A DNA stretch of 64,000 nt from Jonesia quinghaiensis DSM 15701 (GCF_000423205.1 NZ_AUHN01000004.1:310001-374000); one strand, 5' to 3'. Shown: positions 17,034 to 26,738, counted from the stretch's first letter. A program made the numbers and translations. Notes: generated by a model not told the origin, from the sequence alone.

Positions 17034-17723
17034 TTAGTTGACCTGCCAGTTCACCGGGGTAGCACCCATGCTTTCGAGCATGGTGTTGACCTGTGAGAAC
17101 GGGCGGGACCCAAAGAACCCACGGTGTGCAGACAACGGTGACGGGTGAGGTGACACAACAACGGGGGTGTCACCCAGCATCGGCTGCAAGTTTGCGGCAT
17201 CCTTGCCCCACAAGATACCCACCAGTGGAGCGTCACGCGCCACAAGCGCACGGATGGCGAGCTCGGTGACAGACTCCCAACCCCACCCACGGTGTGATGC
17301 GGGCTTGCCCGGTTGCACCGTGAGGACCCTGTTTAAGAGCATGACCCCTTGGTCACTCCACGCCGAGAGGTCACCGTGTTCCGCGGCAGGGATGCCAAGG
17401 TCGTTGGTGAGTTCGCGGTAAATGTTGTTCAGGCTCCGCGGTAGGGGACGCACATCACGGTCCACTGCAAACGACAACCCGATCGGGTGGCCCGGGGTGG
17501 GATACGGGTCTTGCCCAACGATCAGCACTTTCACGTCAGCCAGCGGGCGAGAAAAAGCGCGCAGCACGTTCTCACCTGCAGGAAGATAACCTCGCCCCTG
17601 TGCCACCTCAGCGCGCAGCCGGTCGCCCAACTCCGCGATGGTGGGGGCAACAGGTTCAAGAACCTCTGCCCAGTCAGCGGCGATCAGTCCTTCAGCGGCA
17701 AGTTCAGCGAGGCTCTTCGACAT
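17034..17723 (-). CDS. ung: Uracil-DNA glycosylase, family 1
   Basis: 229 residues. The water-activating motif VGQDPYP (Asp72) and the DNA-intercalating loop [18 protein letters not shown] near residue 190 are both intact, as is the uracil-specificity segment [16 protein letters not shown]. Removes uracil from DNA at the start of base excision repair. Length and motifs are standard. Convergent with the NERD gene with no intergenic space. Confidence 0.97.
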   Translation of the reverse strand: MSKSLAELAAEGLIAADWAEVLEPVAPTIAELGDRLRAEVAQGRGYLPAGENVLRAFSRPLADVKVLIVGQDPYPTPGHPIGLSFAVDRDVRPLPRSLNNIYRELTNDLGIPAAEHGDLSAWSDQGVMLLNRVLTVQPGKPASHRGWGWESVTELAIRALVARDAPLVGILWGKDAANLQPMLGDTPVVVSPHPSPLSAHRGFFGSRPFSQVNTMLESMGATPVNWQVN

Positions 17724-17783
17724 GGATTCACCCTAACTGACGCATCGGCTGTTTCCACAGGTCACCTGATGTGGAGCACTCCA

Positions 17784-17999
17784 CTAGCGGTAGCTGAAGC
17801 CCGCTTCACCCTCACTCGGGAGTCGGGAACGCCACGCGACGTAACCGCGCACGGCAAGAATCACTCCCCCAACGACAACCCCACACGACGCACCAGGCAG
17901 CCAGCGGCCCCACAACCAAGCGGAAAGCGCCGCGCCCATCAGCGGACACACCACCATGATCATGCTGTTCACCACCAGTGGGGCTTTTGCGAAGGCCAT
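17784..17999 (-). CDS. Small two-helix membrane protein, unknown
   Basis: 71 residues starting MAFAKAPLVVNSMIMVVCPL. Two hydrophobic segments (about 8-30 and 33-52) precede a charged tail. It lies 60 nt upstream of ung on the same strand. No family recognised; plausible because the frame is clean and the composition membrane-like, but it could be spurious. Confidence 0.45.
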   Translation of the reverse strand: MAFAKAPLVVNSMIMVVCPLMGAALSAWLWGRWLPGASCGVVVGGVILAVRGYVAWRSRLPSEGEAGFSYR

Positions 18000-18113
18000 A
18001 TCAGCACACTACCGCGGCCACTCCACAAACCACTTCCCGGTTTCCCACTCGTGTGTGGATCGTTTTTCGAGTGAGTGCGTGGCTCCTCCTGATCCACAGG
18101 CCAGCAGAGGAAG

Positions 18114-18977
18114 GTGACACACTCCCTCAACCACCACGTGGGCAGTGGCATCCGGGGACTCAAACCCACCCCGCGCATCGGCTTAAATGCGCAGGTCAGC
18201 GCGACGTTAAGCGTGAGTAGTGTCATAGGGCAATTGGGCCCGTTGACGGTTATCGCCGCACGCCCGGAAACTGTTCACGTGCACATCCGCCCCCACGCCT
18301 GGCCGCAGTCCCCGGTTGACGCTGCGGTCACCTCCTCGCAACGCTTGCTGGCCGCGCTTATCGCCGGCGAGACGGTGGCGCCTGCCACCACGGACACGCC
18401 ATTGCGTGGGTTTCCGCTACATACGGGCGAACAAGTTTTATGGCACGGGCAGATGCTTGTGGCACGGTACCGGGGGCGGGACGCGTTCACCTCGCAGTCT
18501 GGCGGGATGGCGGTTGGTCGCCCCGCATATGTGGCGACGGCTGGCTTGTTGAGTTCTGTGGTGATGTCGTCGCAGCGTGGGCAGGTGGCTGCCGCTCGGG
18601 CTCGTGGGGTTCGCGGTTGGCGGGATCGGGAGCGAGCTGTTGTGGTGGTGACATCGCAGCGCATCGCGGTGATCGCGGTGGAGAAGGTGCGCTGGTTGGC
18701 CACAGTGGCCGGAGATGACTTTGGGCCATTGGATGACGTTCCGGCTGGGGAGTGGCGTTCTTTCCCGTGGGCTTCCATGTGGGATGTCACGGCTGATGTG
18801 GAGCGGTTGACGGTGGTGTGTGACATTGATGGTGATGCACCGTTAATGTGCGCGGGGCCGGGAGCAGTGATACTTGCAGTACACGGGGTTCATGCGACGA
18901 AGGGCCGTGCCGCATTGGCCACCTCGCTGGATCTTGCACCATTGATGCAGACTTTTTCAGCTTTTTCAAGACCTTAA
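18114..18977 (+). CDS. Hypothetical protein, possible PH-like domain
   Basis: 287 residues. The N-terminal ~35 residues look non-conserved, so a downstream start such as the GTG within the LSVSSVIGQ region is possible. The core includes TGEQVLWHGQMLVARYRGRDA and RERAVVVVTSQRIAVIAVEKV. The latter resembles the 'lT-x-xR-x-x-v' strand of bacterial PH-like domains, but I cannot assign a family with confidence. No signal peptide. Monocistronic; followed by a 200-nt AT-richer stretch leading to the subtilase. Confidence 0.6.
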   Translation: MTHSLNHHVGSGIRGLKPTPRIGLNAQVSATLSVSSVIGQLGPLTVIAARPETVHVHIRPHAWPQSPVDAAVTSSQRLLAALIAGETVAPATTDTPLRGFPLHTGEQVLWHGQMLVARYRGRDAFTSQSGGMAVGRPAYVATAGLLSSVVMSSQRGQVAAARARGVRGWRDRERAVVVVTSQRIAVIAVEKVRWLATVAGDDFGPLDDVPAGEWRSFPWASMWDVTADVERLTVVCDIDGDAPLMCAGPGAVILAVHGVHATKGRAALATSLDLAPLMQTFSAFSRP

Positions 18978-19183
18978 AATAATACCCGGGTGAATTATCG
19001 CTACCTGCGCGCATTTTTCATAACACAACATTGCACTTTCTGCCGGTGGTTGATAATTCAATAGCTTCTGACCTGCGATGTCACTGTTTTTGTTGCCCAG
19101 ATATTTCCGGCAGGTAACTTACTGTCTGCCAAGTATCTAGTCAATAAACTAATCGTTTAAGGAGGTACATCAACCACCACTTG
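18978..19183 (+). promoter_or_regulatory. AT-rich leader of the subtilase gene with distant Shine-Dalgarno
   Basis: This ~200-bp leader is more AT-rich than its surroundings. AAGGAGGT at 19159-19166 is the strongest ribosome binding site in the area, but the nearest ATG (19184) is 17 nt downstream and a TTG (19181) is 14 nt downstream, beyond the usual 5-10. No closer start codon exists in frame. Confidence 0.5.
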
Positions 19184-22100
19184 ATGCTAATTTCTGGTGG
19201 CATGACACATAACACCAGAGTTCCTACGAGAGCGATTGCCGTTCTGGCAAGTACAGCTCTCCTTGCCGGTTCAACGAGCATCGGCATCACGTCCAGCGCA
19301 CTAGCTTCCCCATCCGCTGCTGACGCATCGGAAGACACCGCCAGGCTCCTCCTGTCAGCTGATGAACTAGCAGCGCAAGGCTCAGACCCCATCGATCTCA
19401 GCACGTTAGGCACCGCAGACTCCGACCAGGATGACCAAGAACTTCTTGTCGCTGATCCAGAAGAAACCGTTGTCACAATCATCGAGCTTGCCCCAGCCCA
19501 AGCAAACAACCCTGAGCAAGTCGCCGAGGCTTTGGAAGAAACACTTGGCCAGCAAGCCGCAGCCGAAGGTTTTGACGCCCCGGACGTGGAAATCGTCCAA
19601 GAGTACGACACCGCATTTACCGGTATTGCCGTAGAAATCCCGCGGTGGGGGCAACCCGCCGTATCCGATGCGCCAGGTGTGCGGACCACGTTCATTGAAC
19701 GCCGCTACGAAATCCCAGAGAACATGCCCGTCGACCCGCTCAGCACAAGCACTTACGACTGGGCCAATGGTTCTTCCCTCGCTATGACAGGCGCCGATCA
19801 AGCATTAGAGCTTGGTGATGGCATGCTCATCAGCATCATTGACACCGGTTTAGAGACCACTCACGAGGCGTTCGTGGACAACCTCGATACCTCAAAAGTC
19901 CGGTACACCAAAAAGCAGATCGACAAACTTCGAAAGTCCCTCGGACAAGGGAAAACAGCCACCTACGTCAACAATAAAGTGCCTTTCGCGTACGACTACG
20001 CAGACAGTGACAACATTGTGGATCCCACTGGGGATACTGACATGTCCCACGGCACGCACGTAGCTGGCATCTCGGCAGCGAACGGTGGCGAAGCAATCCG
20101 CGGCACCGCACCCAACGCGCAGGTCATGGTGCAAAAGGTATTCAGTGACACCGAAGAGTTCGCCTCAGACTCGTGGATTCTCGCTGCTCTTGATGACGCC
20201 GTGAAAATCAAGCCTGACGTCATTAACATGTCCCTTGGTTCCTCCAACGGATACAGCCGTGAACGCGACAGCCTGTACGGAAACATTTACGAGAAGCTGC
20301 GCAAAAACGGTGTCATCATTAACGCCTCAGCTGGTAACTCCCAGCACGCCGCAGTACGCAACACTTCCGGCCAGGACCTGCCCTACGTCACCGACCCTGA
20401 CTACGGGGTGTTGTCCTCTCCTTCCAGTTATGAACCAAACCTCTCCATTGCGAGCATCAACAACGCTCTGGCTCGCTCTTATCTGCTAAGCGGCGACGGA
20501 CTGAAGGTGTACTACCAAAGTGCTGCGGCATCGGGCACAGGCGCTGTCACCCCGTTCTCAGAACTAGCCGAAGGGACATACAAATACGTCGATGCGGGCA
20601 TCGGCACCCCCGAGGACACTGCGGCGGCAGCAGCAACACTAGAACCTGGTGAAGCTGAGAACACGATCTTCCTGATCCGCCGTGGCTCGATCACGTTCCA
20701 AGCGAAGGTTGAGGCGGCAGCGACCTACAACCCTGCGGCAGTCCTCATCATGGATAACGTGGAGTCTGCTGACCTTCTCACCCCCTCACTTGACGCAAGC
20801 GACATTCCCACCGCGATGATTTCCAAGTCCCACGGTGACGAACTACTTGCCAGCACCACAAAAACGCTCACGGTGGATTCTGACCAACTAGAGGCACCAA
20901 GCGAAGAGTTCCGGGCATCGGCATTCTCCTCCATGGGTGTGACCCCTGACCTGCAACTTAAGCCCGATGTTGCCGCACCAGGTGGCAACATCTACTCAGC
21001 CGTACCTGGGAACGACTACGGCTGGAAATCTGGAACATCAATGGCTGCACCGCAAACAGCGGGCATCCTGGCGATCCTCAAACAGCACATTCTGAACAAC
21101 CCAGCCACCTACGGGAAGAAAAACTCCGTACAAGCCGGTGAACTGGCCATGCAAATCATGATGAACACCGCACGGCCGCTCATCAACCCTGATTCCAGCG
21201 AAAAAACTCTCTACACCCCACGCAAGCAGGGCGCCGGAATCGCGAACGTACCAGCCGCACAACGCACCCCGGTGTACCTGACCGTGAAGGGTGCAACAGA
21301 CAAAGCACGCCCCTCCGCATCGATGGGGGAAAGCGACAAAGGTAACTTCTCCTTCAGTTTCACCGCACACAACCTGACCCGCGAGCGCCAGCAGTACACC
21401 TTGGATGCCACTGCGCTGTCCGATGCGATCAGTGGTGGGTTCTTCCAGGATGAGTCAGTGGATTGGACTGGTCAGGGCATTGATGTGTCCTTCAAAGGGT
21501 CGCGGGTTTCTGGCGACAAGCTCACTGTTCCGGCCCGTGGTTCTGCAACAGTGAAGGTGACTGTTTCCGCGAAGAAGGCGTTTAAGGATGCTGTGAAACC
21601 GGCGGTCAACGGCACGTACGTTGAGGGCTTTGTGCAGTTGGCATCGGACACGGCACCCACGTTGTCGTTGCCATACTTGGGTTTCTACGGGGACTGGAGT
21701 GACGCACCTGTTTTTGATGCTGACCTCGTCACGGAGGACTTCCACATTGCGGGAACAATGTTGTACAACACGTCACTGAGCACCGTGTTGGGTGTGAACC
21801 CTCTTGACCCGAACGGAACGAGTGCGGCGTTAAGTGAACCTGCCGCGACGATCAAACCTGAACGGTATGTGTTCTCGCCGCTATTGGTGGAGGGCAAGCC
21901 AAACGAGTTCCAAACGTACACCGGGTTACTGCGTAACACTGACAAGTTGGAGTATTCGTTGGTGCAGCGATCTACGGGTAAGTCTGTGGCTAAGTACAAG
22001 TTTGATCAGGTCGCGAAGTCGTTCTACTTCGCGAACTTGGGGTACATCTTGTACGCCGAGGATTACTTGGATAACCAGCCCCTGTTTAACGGGTATGACT

Positions 22101-22576
22101 CACGTGGGCGCGAGTTGAAGCCTGGTGCGTACACGTTGACGCAGATTGCGCGGACCTCAAAGCCCACTAGCGCCATTCAACGTAAGGAAACACCGCTGAC
22201 GTTTGACGCGGTAGGCCCCAAGGTTGAGGGTGTTGAGTCGACCGGTGAGGGTGCGGATGCTGCGCTGTCGGTAACGGTCAGCGACGACACATATTTGTCG
22301 GCGGTGTCTTTCCACGAGTCTGAAACGACCGGGTATTTCCAGCGGGTGCTGACCACAGACACCCCGTTCACCACGGTGAAGAAGCGTCACGTGTATGAGG
22401 TGACGGTTCCACTCAGTGATATCGAGTCTTCTTGGGACACGATGGAACAGCGTTTGGGTACGGACCGCGCGCTTCCTGATTCGGTGACACTGTACGCCTG
22501 GGATTACGGGTTGAACCGTACTGCGGGGCTCAGTGTTGACCTCACTGGTGTTGAGGTGACTCGACCAGCTGACTAA
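19184..22576 (+). CDS. Secreted subtilisin-family (S8) serine protease with PA insert
   Basis: 1130 residues. A signal peptide of about 35 residues (TRAIAVLASTALLAGST core, Ala-x-Ala end) and a propeptide (~40-180) precede the catalytic domain. Catalytic Asp220 sits in IIDTGLE, His292 in HGTHVAG and Ser619 in GTSMAAP, with the oxyanion Asn in NASAGN. About 150 residues between Asn and Ser form a PA (protease-associated) domain with the typical LIRRGSITFQAKV. The ~450 C-terminal residues look like Fn3-type beta domains as in lactocepin/C5a-peptidase relatives. No LPxTG anchor is seen, so it is probably released. The start is uncertain (19184 or 19202). Confidence 0.92.
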   Translation: MLISGGMTHNTRVPTRAIAVLASTALLAGSTSIGITSSALASPSAADASEDTARLLLSADELAAQGSDPIDLSTLGTADSDQDDQELLVADPEETVVTIIELAPAQANNPEQVAEALEETLGQQAAAEGFDAPDVEIVQEYDTAFTGIAVEIPRWGQPAVSDAPGVRTTFIERRYEIPENMPVDPLSTSTYDWANGSSLAMTGADQALELGDGMLISIIDTGLETTHEAFVDNLDTSKVRYTKKQIDKLRKSLGQGKTATYVNNKVPFAYDYADSDNIVDPTGDTDMSHGTHVAGISAANGGEAIRGTAPNAQVMVQKVFSDTEEFASDSWILAALDDAVKIKPDVINMSLGSSNGYSRERDSLYGNIYEKLRKNGVIINASAGNSQHAAVRNTSGQDLPYVTDPDYGVLSSPSSYEPNLSIASINNALARSYLLSGDGLKVYYQSAAASGTGAVTPFSELAEGTYKYVDAGIGTPEDTAAAAATLEPGEAENTIFLIRRGSITFQAKVEAAATYNPAAVLIMDNVESADLLTPSLDASDIPTAMISKSHGDELLASTTKTLTVDSDQLEAPSEEFRASAFSSMGVTPDLQLKPDVAAPGGNIYSAVPGNDYGWKSGTSMAAPQTAGILAILKQHILNNPATYGKKNSVQAGELAMQIMMNTARPLINPDSSEKTLYTPRKQGAGIANVPAAQRTPVYLTVKGATDKARPSASMGESDKGNFSFSFTAHNLTRERQQYTLDATALSDAISGGFFQDESVDWTGQGIDVSFKGSRVSGDKLTVPARGSATVKVTVSAKKAFKDAVKPAVNGTYVEGFVQLASDTAPTLSLPYLGFYGDWSDAPVFDADLVTEDFHIAGTMLYNTSLSTVLGVNPLDPNGTSAALSEPAATIKPERYVFSPLLVEGKPNEFQTYTGLLRNTDKLEYSLVQRSTGKSVAKYKFDQVAKSFYFANLGYILYAEDYLDNQPLFNGYDSRGRELKPGAYTLTQIARTSKPTSAIQRKETPLTFDAVGPKVEGVESTGEGADAALSVTVSDDTYLSAVSFHESETTGYFQRVLTTDTPFTTVKKRHVYEVTVPLSDIESSWDTMEQRLGTDRALPDSVTLYAWDYGLNRTAGLSVDLTGVEVTRPAD

Positions 22577-22603
22577 TCACGGGCATCGGGCCGATGCGCG
22601 TTT

Positions 22604-22638
22604 GTGGGGGACCATGCCGTTGCGGCGTGGTCCCCCAC
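22604..22638 (+). terminator. Perfect GC-rich hairpin after the subtilase
   Basis: Arms of about 15 bp (gtgggggaccatgcc and its near-exact complement) around a 5-nt loop, 28 nt past the stop codon. A short T-rich stretch follows. The rest of the 328-bp gap to the MATE gene shows nothing else I can support. Confidence 0.7.
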
Positions 22639-22904
22639 TGCGTTTCACTGAGGTCGCGGGCAATTACGGGTTGTTGCGTCACTCCCGGGTGGGGGTCACG
22701 TAAGTGTTGGTTAAGGTCAAGTGCACGCCGTGGGGAGGTAATTTTTTGTTGTTGAGGCGCAGTTCACGGGGATAAAGCCTAGACGCACCGGAGGGGGCCA
22801 GGCGTAGCATCGAATCGATACGAGTTTTGTGGGCGAAGGTGGCGATGGGTGCCACACTGCCGCCACGATTCCACCCCCCTGTTGTGATCTCGGAGCACCC
22901 TGTC

Positions 22905-24506
22905 ATGTCTCAAAGGACCCTCACCGTCGGCAGCCCCTGGCGCGTGATCCTCCTCTTCACCGTTCCCCTATTGATCGGTAACCTCGTCCAGCAGATGTAC
23001 CACGTCATCGACGCGATGGTAGTGGGCAATGTGCTGGGTGTGACGTCCCTCGCTGCCGTTGGCGCAACAGGGTCGTTGCTGTTTTTGCTGCTCGGTTTCG
23101 CGTGGGGCATGACCTCTGGGTTTGCTATCCCCACCGCACAGGCTTTTGGTGCCGGTGATTTGCGTGGCGTGCGCCGGTCGGTGGCTGCAGGCGCGTTGCT
23201 GTCTGCTGGGGTGAGCATCTTCCTCACCATTGTGGCCCCATTGATTGCCCGGCCCGTGCTGGTGTTGCTACGCACCCCACCCGAGCTCCTCGATCAGGCG
23301 ACAACGTTCGCGGTGATCAGCTTTTTGGGCGCTGGGGCAACCATGTTTTTCAACTTCCTGTCAGCGATTATTCGTGCGATCGGTGACTCTAGGACGCCGC
23401 TCATTTTCTTGGTGATTGCCTGCCTGATGAACGTGGTTCTTGTTGTGGCGTTCGTGGCGTGGCTTGGGTACGGCGTCGGCGGTGCAGCGTTGGCAACAGT
23501 GTTGTCACAGTTGTTGTCCGTGGTGTTGTGTTTGCTGTTTGTGCGCCGCCGGTTACCTGTGCTGCACGTACAGCGTGAGGATTGGCGGGTCACTCGCGCC
23601 GAGCTAGGCCACCACTTACACCTTGGTTTACCGATGGGTTTCCAAGCATCAATCATCGCGATTGGCACGCTGGCAGTGCAGGTTGCGTTGAACACCCTTG
23701 GCGCCGATGCCGTGGCCGCGTACACCACAGCCACCCGCGTTGACGGCCTCGCCATTGCGTTCCTGGCATCGTTGGGGTTGGCGGTTTCGACGTTCTCCGC
23801 ACAGAACTATGGTGCTGGGTTGATGGACCGCATCCGTGTTGGTGTGCGACAAAGTTTGTGGATGTCCGTGGCTGGTGGGCTTGCCCTAGCTGCGGTACTC
23901 ATTACCGCTGGTGGCCCCATTGTGCGGTCGTTTGTTGGGAACGACGCTGAAGGCGTTGTGGACATGGCGCACTGGTTCCTGGTCACAAACGGTTCGTTGT
24001 ATGTGGTGTTGGGTGTGCTGTTTGTGCTGCGCGGCGCTCTGCAAGGCTTGGGTTACACGCTGGTTCCCACGTTGACTGGTGTTATCGAACTGGTGATGCG
24101 TGTTGGTGCGGCCATTATTTTGGGTGCCTTGTTTGGGTTCACTGGCATTGTGTGGGGTAACCCGTTGGCATGGGTTGGCGCTGTGGTGTTGTTGGTGCCG
24201 GCATGGCGCGCTGCCCGGCTGAAACTCGCTACGACCGCGACACCTTCTGGGGCATCGGCGGCCTTTAGCGGGCCGAACGCTTTCGGTGGGTCTGACACAG
24301 TGAAGGATACAACCGGTGTGGGCGACAACGATGTTCACGCTGATGCTGCTCCCATGCCCCTTGGGGTATCCGAGGCTGACCGGGATATGGCGGTGTCACT
24401 GCTCGCTAACAGCGTCCCGGACGAGTATGAACCCCACGACGACGCCCACGGCCTGCGCCACTCTACCCAGGCCTCTCCCCAGCCCTCTCCCCAGCCGAGA
24501 TCCTAG
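22905..24506 (+). CDS. MATE-family efflux transporter
   Basis: 533 residues from the ATG at 22905. Twelve hydrophobic segments are arranged as two similar halves. The N-terminal segment SPWRVILLFTVPLLIGNLVQQMYHVIDAMVVGNVLG and the matching GLPMGFQASIIAIGTLAVQ in the second half are MATE hallmarks. Exchanges cytotoxic cations or metabolites for Na+ or H+. It carries a ~90-residue acidic cytoplasmic tail, whose last residues (QPSPQPRS) and stop codon are encoded inside the 73-bp compound palindrome. Upstream in-frame starts back to 22827 are not membrane-like and are rejected. Confidence 0.9.
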   Translation: MSQRTLTVGSPWRVILLFTVPLLIGNLVQQMYHVIDAMVVGNVLGVTSLAAVGATGSLLFLLLGFAWGMTSGFAIPTAQAFGAGDLRGVRRSVAAGALLSAGVSIFLTIVAPLIARPVLVLLRTPPELLDQATTFAVISFLGAGATMFFNFLSAIIRAIGDSRTPLIFLVIACLMNVVLVVAFVAWLGYGVGGAALATVLSQLLSVVLCLLFVRRRLPVLHVQREDWRVTRAELGHHLHLGLPMGFQASIIAIGTLAVQVALNTLGADAVAAYTTATRVDGLAIAFLASLGLAVSTFSAQNYGAGLMDRIRVGVRQSLWMSVAGGLALAAVLITAGGPIVRSFVGNDAEGVVDMAHWFLVTNGSLYVVLGVLFVLRGALQGLGYTLVPTLTGVIELVMRVGAAIILGALFGFTGIVWGNPLAWVGAVVLLVPAWRAARLKLATTATPSGASAAFSGPNAFGGSDTVKDTTGVGDNDVHADAAPMPLGVSEADRDMAVSLLANSVPDEYEPHDDAHGLRHSTQASPQPSPQPRS

Positions 24507-24566
24507 ATCTCGCACTGAGATCCTTGTCCACGGCGAGGATCTCACGCCGACATCTAGGATCTCGGC
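24494..24566. repeat. Compound palindromic repeat, copy A (73 bp)
   Basis: Outer arms of 15 bp (24494-24508 and 24552-24566) enclose inner arms of 9 bp (24516-24524 and 24536-24544) with an 11-nt loop. All four arms share the 8-mer GAGATCCT or its complement AGGATCTC. It differs from copy B (31403-31475) at three of 73 positions. It holds the stop codon of the MATE gene and the last codons of the opposing NAD-kinase-like gene. Confidence 0.9.
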
Positions 24567-25519
24567 GTGGAGGAGGTAGCAGGCGTGGGGGAGGTAGCAG
24601 AAGTGGGCGACGCGGGCGACGCAAGGAGGAGTCGTTGCTCGGCAACCCCGATGCGCAGCGTTTGCCCCCAGGTGAGGGTGAGCCGGTCAGTTTCAATGCC
24701 GTCACCAAAGGTGACAAGTTGGTCTGATTCCACGGTGATGTCCAGGTGCACACCGCGAGAAATAACCCCTTCAGTGAGGGTCGCTTGGGTGGCGGGTGAT
24801 GGCCACGCTTCACGCACAAACCAGGCGAGAGCCGCATCGGACTGTGCTGGCAAACGCCGCCCACCGCGATCACGGCTGATTGATGCCAACCAACCGGTTG
24901 CCCCTGTTCCTGTCCCGACAATGATCCCGGACGATGCTTGCCGTTCGCTGGCCTCCGCGGTTCGCACACTGTAACGGGCGGATTGGTGACGTTCGTGCCC
25001 AACATACAGTTCGTTGAGTGCCCGCAAGGTTTGCCCGTCATCAAGCGCACCTTCCACCATGGTGAGTTGATTGTGGGTGATGAGTTTGGTTGCGTGCGTT
25101 CCGTGCTGGTCCTCAGCTATGCGTCCGATGCTCGCTGTGGCATCGGCGGTACTGTGGCGCACCAGCACCCCGGCATTTACCCCTGGGGCGGCGTCCACTC
25201 CGATCACAAGTTGGTTGGTGATGTATTTCGCGGTGTTTGCAACGAGCCCGTCTTGCCCAATGACAAGCACGACATCCTCGGGGGCGAACAAAAACCGGGA
25301 CAAGTCAGCGCGTTCAACGTGAGCCACGGCCCAGTCGGTGGGTATGGCACTGAGGATTGTGGCTATCGCTTCTGTGGTGGTGTCGTGACGTTGTTGCACG
25401 TCATCGAGGGTGCGGCCGCGTGTGCGGAGGAAGAACTCTGCTTGCCCACGGGTGGCGTGGCGGTTGAGGAGTTCGTCAAGTTCGGTGCGGCGGTGGACGA
25501 TGACTGCGCGGCGTCTCAT
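24554..25519 (-). CDS. NAD-kinase-like protein
   Basis: 321 residues. The frame shows an NAD/diacylglycerol-kinase-type core: a GQDG-x-x-x-NTAKY segment near residue 90 in place of the usual GGDG, and GTGTGATGW near 200 corresponding to the G-T-G-S/T-T-A-Y loop of NAD kinases. A C-terminal all-beta segment ends DGIETDRLTLTWGQTLRI. The changed Gly-Gly-Asp-Gly motif leaves activity open. The final ~20 residues (Ser/Thr/Pro repeats) are encoded partly by the compound palindrome and lie outside the fold. It overlaps the SPFH gene by ATGA, so the two are co-expressed. Not the housekeeping NAD kinase by length and motif. Confidence 0.75.
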   Translation of the reverse strand: MRRRAVIVHRRTELDELLNRHATRGQAEFFLRTRGRTLDDVQQRHDTTTEAIATILSAIPTDWAVAHVERADLSRFLFAPEDVVLVIGQDGLVANTAKYITNQLVIGVDAAPGVNAGVLVRHSTADATASIGRIAEDQHGTHATKLITHNQLTMVEGALDDGQTLRALNELYVGHERHQSARYSVRTAEASERQASSGIIVGTGTGATGWLASISRDRGGRRLPAQSDAALAWFVREAWPSPATQATLTEGVISRGVHLDITVESDQLVTFGDGIETDRLTLTWGQTLRIGVAEQRLLLASPASPTSATSPTPATSSTPRS

Positions 25520-26616
25520 GCTGCGTCCCGTTGGTTTGCCGCTGGCATGTCAGTTCCGTTTGGCCCTCCGGTTGGCTGTGTACCGCCACCGAGTAGGTTG
25601 CCCAGCAGGCCAGTGAGGACATCTGGGGTGACGGTGAGATTCCCGATGTTGGGAAGAGCTGCGGCTGCGTCTCGCAGTGCCAGCGCGGTGAGTACGTCGC
25701 GCCCAACGGTTGCGTAGGCCTGCATGAGGGCGTTTTCTTTGTTGGCTTCTGCTTGGCCGATCACGGTGATTTCGGCGGCGCGGGCCTCGGCGAGGAGTGT
25801 TTTTCGTTCTGCGCTGGAGGCCGCTTCGAGGCGGCTGCGTTCGATGGTTGATTTGGTGGTGATCAACGCCGATGCTGCGGTTTCGCGGGCTTCTCGTTGG
25901 GCGTTGGCACCTTCTTGGGTGAGGAGGTCTTCGCGGCGGCGGGCTAGCTCGATTTTTGAGGCGAGTTCTGTTTCGGAGATGGTGCGTTCGCGTTCGACTG
26001 CTTGGGCTCGCCGTTCGTAGGTGGCCCGGTCGGCTTCGGATTGGAGGCGTTCGCGGACGGGTGTTTGGAGTGCTTTTTCGATGGCGGTTTCGGGGCGGAC
26101 GGATAGCACGCGCACGCCGAGGATTTCGATGCCGGTTGAGGTGAGGCGTGGGTCTGCTGTGAGGCCATCGATCAGCGCTTCGTGCAGGCGAATGATGCCG
26201 TGTTCGAGGGTGGCATTGAGGTTGAGGGTGGCGAAGAGGGTGACGCCGATTGATTGTGCTGATTGACCGATGATCACGCCAACTCGTTGACGCCCGTCGG
26301 CTTGTTGTTCGTGTTTGCGGCGTGCAGGGAACACACCGAAGTCGAGGCGTTGGGAGGCGAGGTGCGCATCGGTGAAGCGGTAGGTGACGTTGACTTGCAC
26401 GGTGACGTCTTGTTGGTCGCGGGTGATGACGTGGAAAACGACGGGTTGTTCTTGGTCGGTGGCGGGCACTTCGCTGATGACGGAGGTTTGGGGGCGGAAC
26501 CAGAAGGATTGCCCGATGCCGCGGTGTTTGAGTGCTCCCCTGTTGAGGTGGATGACGTCCGCGTTTGCGCTGCCGAGGTAGTGGGAGAAGGCGGGGAATG
26601 TGCGGATGACGCTCAT
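25516..26616 (-). CDS. SPFH/band-7 domain protein
   Basis: 366 residues from the ATG at 26616, preceded by AAGGAG. The N-terminal half is a stomatin-like SPFH domain: HVITRDQQDVTVQVNVTYRFTD and FGVRVLSV-type strands, ending in the ALQTPVRERLQSEADRATYERR helix. Residues ~195-310 form a long charged coiled coil (Glu/Arg/Ala-rich), and the last ~40 are Gly/Thr/Pro-rich. There is no N-terminal membrane anchor, unlike many flotillins. It may scaffold the overlapping NAD-kinase-like protein. A longer start at 26670 precedes the Shine-Dalgarno and is rejected. Confidence 0.85.
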   Translation of the reverse strand: MSVIRTFPAFSHYLGSANADVIHLNRGALKHRGIGQSFWFRPQTSVISEVPATDQEQPVVFHVITRDQQDVTVQVNVTYRFTDAHLASQRLDFGVFPARRKHEQQADGRQRVGVIIGQSAQSIGVTLFATLNLNATLEHGIIRLHEALIDGLTADPRLTSTGIEILGVRVLSVRPETAIEKALQTPVRERLQSEADRATYERRAQAVERERTISETELASKIELARRREDLLTQEGANAQREARETAASALITTKSTIERSRLEAASSAERKTLLAEARAAEITVIGQAEANKENALMQAYATVGRDVLTALALRDAAAALPNIGNLTVTPDVLTGLLGNLLGGGTQPTGGPNGTDMPAANQRDAA

Positions 26617-26678
26617 GGGGTGCTCCTTAGGTGATGGTGGGGTGTGGTTGTGGGGGTGACCACACCCCACCCGTTTTC

Positions 26679-26732
26679 GTCAGTTCGACGATAACCCATG
26701 TCGAGAGTTATCGTCAAGTTGACCCTAAGGGT
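26679..26732. promoter_or_regulatory. Inverted repeat plus 13-mer shared with the NUDIX leader
   Basis: A 9-bp perfect inverted repeat (gacgataac, 26687-26695 and 26707-26715), extended imperfectly to 17 bp, is followed by TGACCCTAAGGGT at 26720-26732. The 13-mer TGACGCTAAGGGT occurs at 27419-27431, just before the NUDIX regulator gene. The site lies upstream of the SPFH operon and just past the lipoprotein stop, so it could be an operator or part of a terminator. Confidence 0.4.
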
Positions 26733-26738
26733 GTTTTG

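Noticed and set aside
22679-22906. 75-residue minus frame in the gap before the MATE gene
   Set aside because: No ribosome binding site or family, and it overlaps the MATE start; treated as spurious.
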